A DNA stretch of 64,000 nt, taken from Norana najaformis (Eukaryota; Annelida; Clitellata; Crassiclitellata; Hormogastridae). A model generated the notes under the pieces. The model saw only the letters and a program-made list of their open reading frames with translations. It made no database searches and had not been told where the DNA came from. Location of the stretch: NCBI GenBank assembly GCA_964023275.1, contig OZ029916.1:29603087-29667086 (forward strand), in the 5' to 3' direction. The translations under genes and the position numbers were made by a program. Positions 63,291-64,000 of the stretch are shown piece after piece; position 1 is the stretch's first letter; each line of letters starts with the position of its first letter.

Positions 63291-63621
63291 TTAATTCATC
63301 CGTCCATCAATCTGCCAGCTTTTGCCCATTGACGAAGTTATACAGTCGTATCTGAAGTCTTATGTTATAGAGTTCGACTGGTTCTAAGTCCCAGTCGATT
63401 GTGATTTCGAATGCCGTTTTCCATACAAGCGACCATCAATAACGATTTCGATTACGATAACGACACTATATAAATTCCCATGTTATAATAGGTTAAATTT
63501 TGAATATCTGCATCTGTACCTCGAGTTGATTACGTCATAGGTGCGCCTTTCTCAAATTAGTTCATCCTTCTGGTATTAGGTACAGGACTAGGCCTACATA
63601 CTTATTTGCATAACTTATACA

Positions 63622-63737
63622 TGGCACCTATATGTGGCGCCTATACGTGTCATCCATACGTGGCACCTTCGATTGACACCCATGTGTGACACATATGCGT
63701 GACACCTATGCTTGACGCCTAACCGTGACATTGACAG
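63622..63737. repeat. 13-bp tandem array, eight units in exact register
   Basis: TGGCACCTATATG, TGGCGCCTATACG, TGTCATCCATACG, TGGCACCTTCGAT, TGACACCCATGTG and three more follow without indels (63622-63725), plus a partial ninth. Consensus TGRCACCTATRCG. Confidence 0.9.
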
Positions 63738-64000
63738 ATGTAAGAGTGCCATAACTCACAGGTAGCTGCACGTGACGACACAGATATTCAGCGCTTTTGA
63801 GATGCTCTTAAAAGGCGCTATAGAATTTTACTTTATTTTAATTATTTTATAATTTTGTAACTTATTGAATGAGCAAAGTAAATAAATCTCAATCTAAGAA
63901 GCTGATGAATGTTCGCTTGCGGACAAGACGGAGCGATGCAAAGGTTAGAGTTAAAGGGTATACATAAAAGACTCTAAACAAGAAATAATGAAAAGGTGAT
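63738..64000. other. Window end, hairpin-repeat fragment only
   Basis: TTTTGAGATGCTCTTAAAAGGCGCTATAG at 63796-63825 is the TATAGCGCC hairpin type. Nothing else recognised. Confidence 0.5.

Noticed and set aside
1..64000. CRISPR array, bacterial operon or prophage
   Set aside because: Spliced genes, SINEs and LINEs show animal nuclear DNA. The tandem arrays have no spacer pattern.

Overview
The window is metazoan nuclear DNA: AT-rich, with spliced genes, long introns, dense microsatellites, tRNA-derived SINEs, decayed non-LTR retrotransposons and DNA transposons. The two host genes (a Shaw/Kv3-like potassium channel and caprin) and the repeat types suggest a marine bilaterian invertebrate. 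A lophotrochozoan is my guess, but nothing here fixes the phylum.

Layout. 1-4.9 kb is repeat-rich. It holds a complete DNA transposon (1349-3700) with an intact 563-residue ORF, then a LINE 3' end, a SINE and a hAT-type MITE. 4,979-22,886 (+) holds three exons of a voltage-gated K+ channel, separated by introns of 14,952 and 1,260 bp. The large intron contains a second copy of the transposon (14875-17498, minus orientation, frameshifted) and many other repeats. 22.9-27.4 kb is the gap between the 3' ends of two convergent genes. 27,447-42,416 (-) is a complete 12-exon caprin gene (727 codons before the stop by my splice model), with a degenerate LINE and a SINE in its intron 8. 42.5-64 kb has no gene I can identify. 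It holds LINE ends, SINEs, microsatellites, a Tc1/mariner-like TIR pair, and a few GC-richer single-copy-looking stretches near 49.3, 59.5 and 61.0 kb.

Most notable result. The two copies of an otherwise uncharacterised protein family lie inside bounded DNA transposons. Both start CACTGG and end CCAGTG, and both have terminal inverted repeats of about 110-130 bp. Copy 2 has an exact 3-bp target duplication (TTA in its own orientation). It also interrupts a LINE reading frame that becomes continuous when the element and one TTA are removed, so its ends are defined to the base. The protein carries a plausible D-D-E triad with a CxxC after the second Asp, and an N-terminal Cys-rich module. This supports calling the family a transposase of a CACTA-like (CACTG-ended, 3-bp TSD) element.

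The K+ channel and caprin are unrelated in function: one is a membrane excitability protein, the other a cytoplasmic RNA-granule protein. Their adjacency looks incidental. All splice sites were chosen by eye from GT/AG signals, phase and homology. No alignment or transcript was available.
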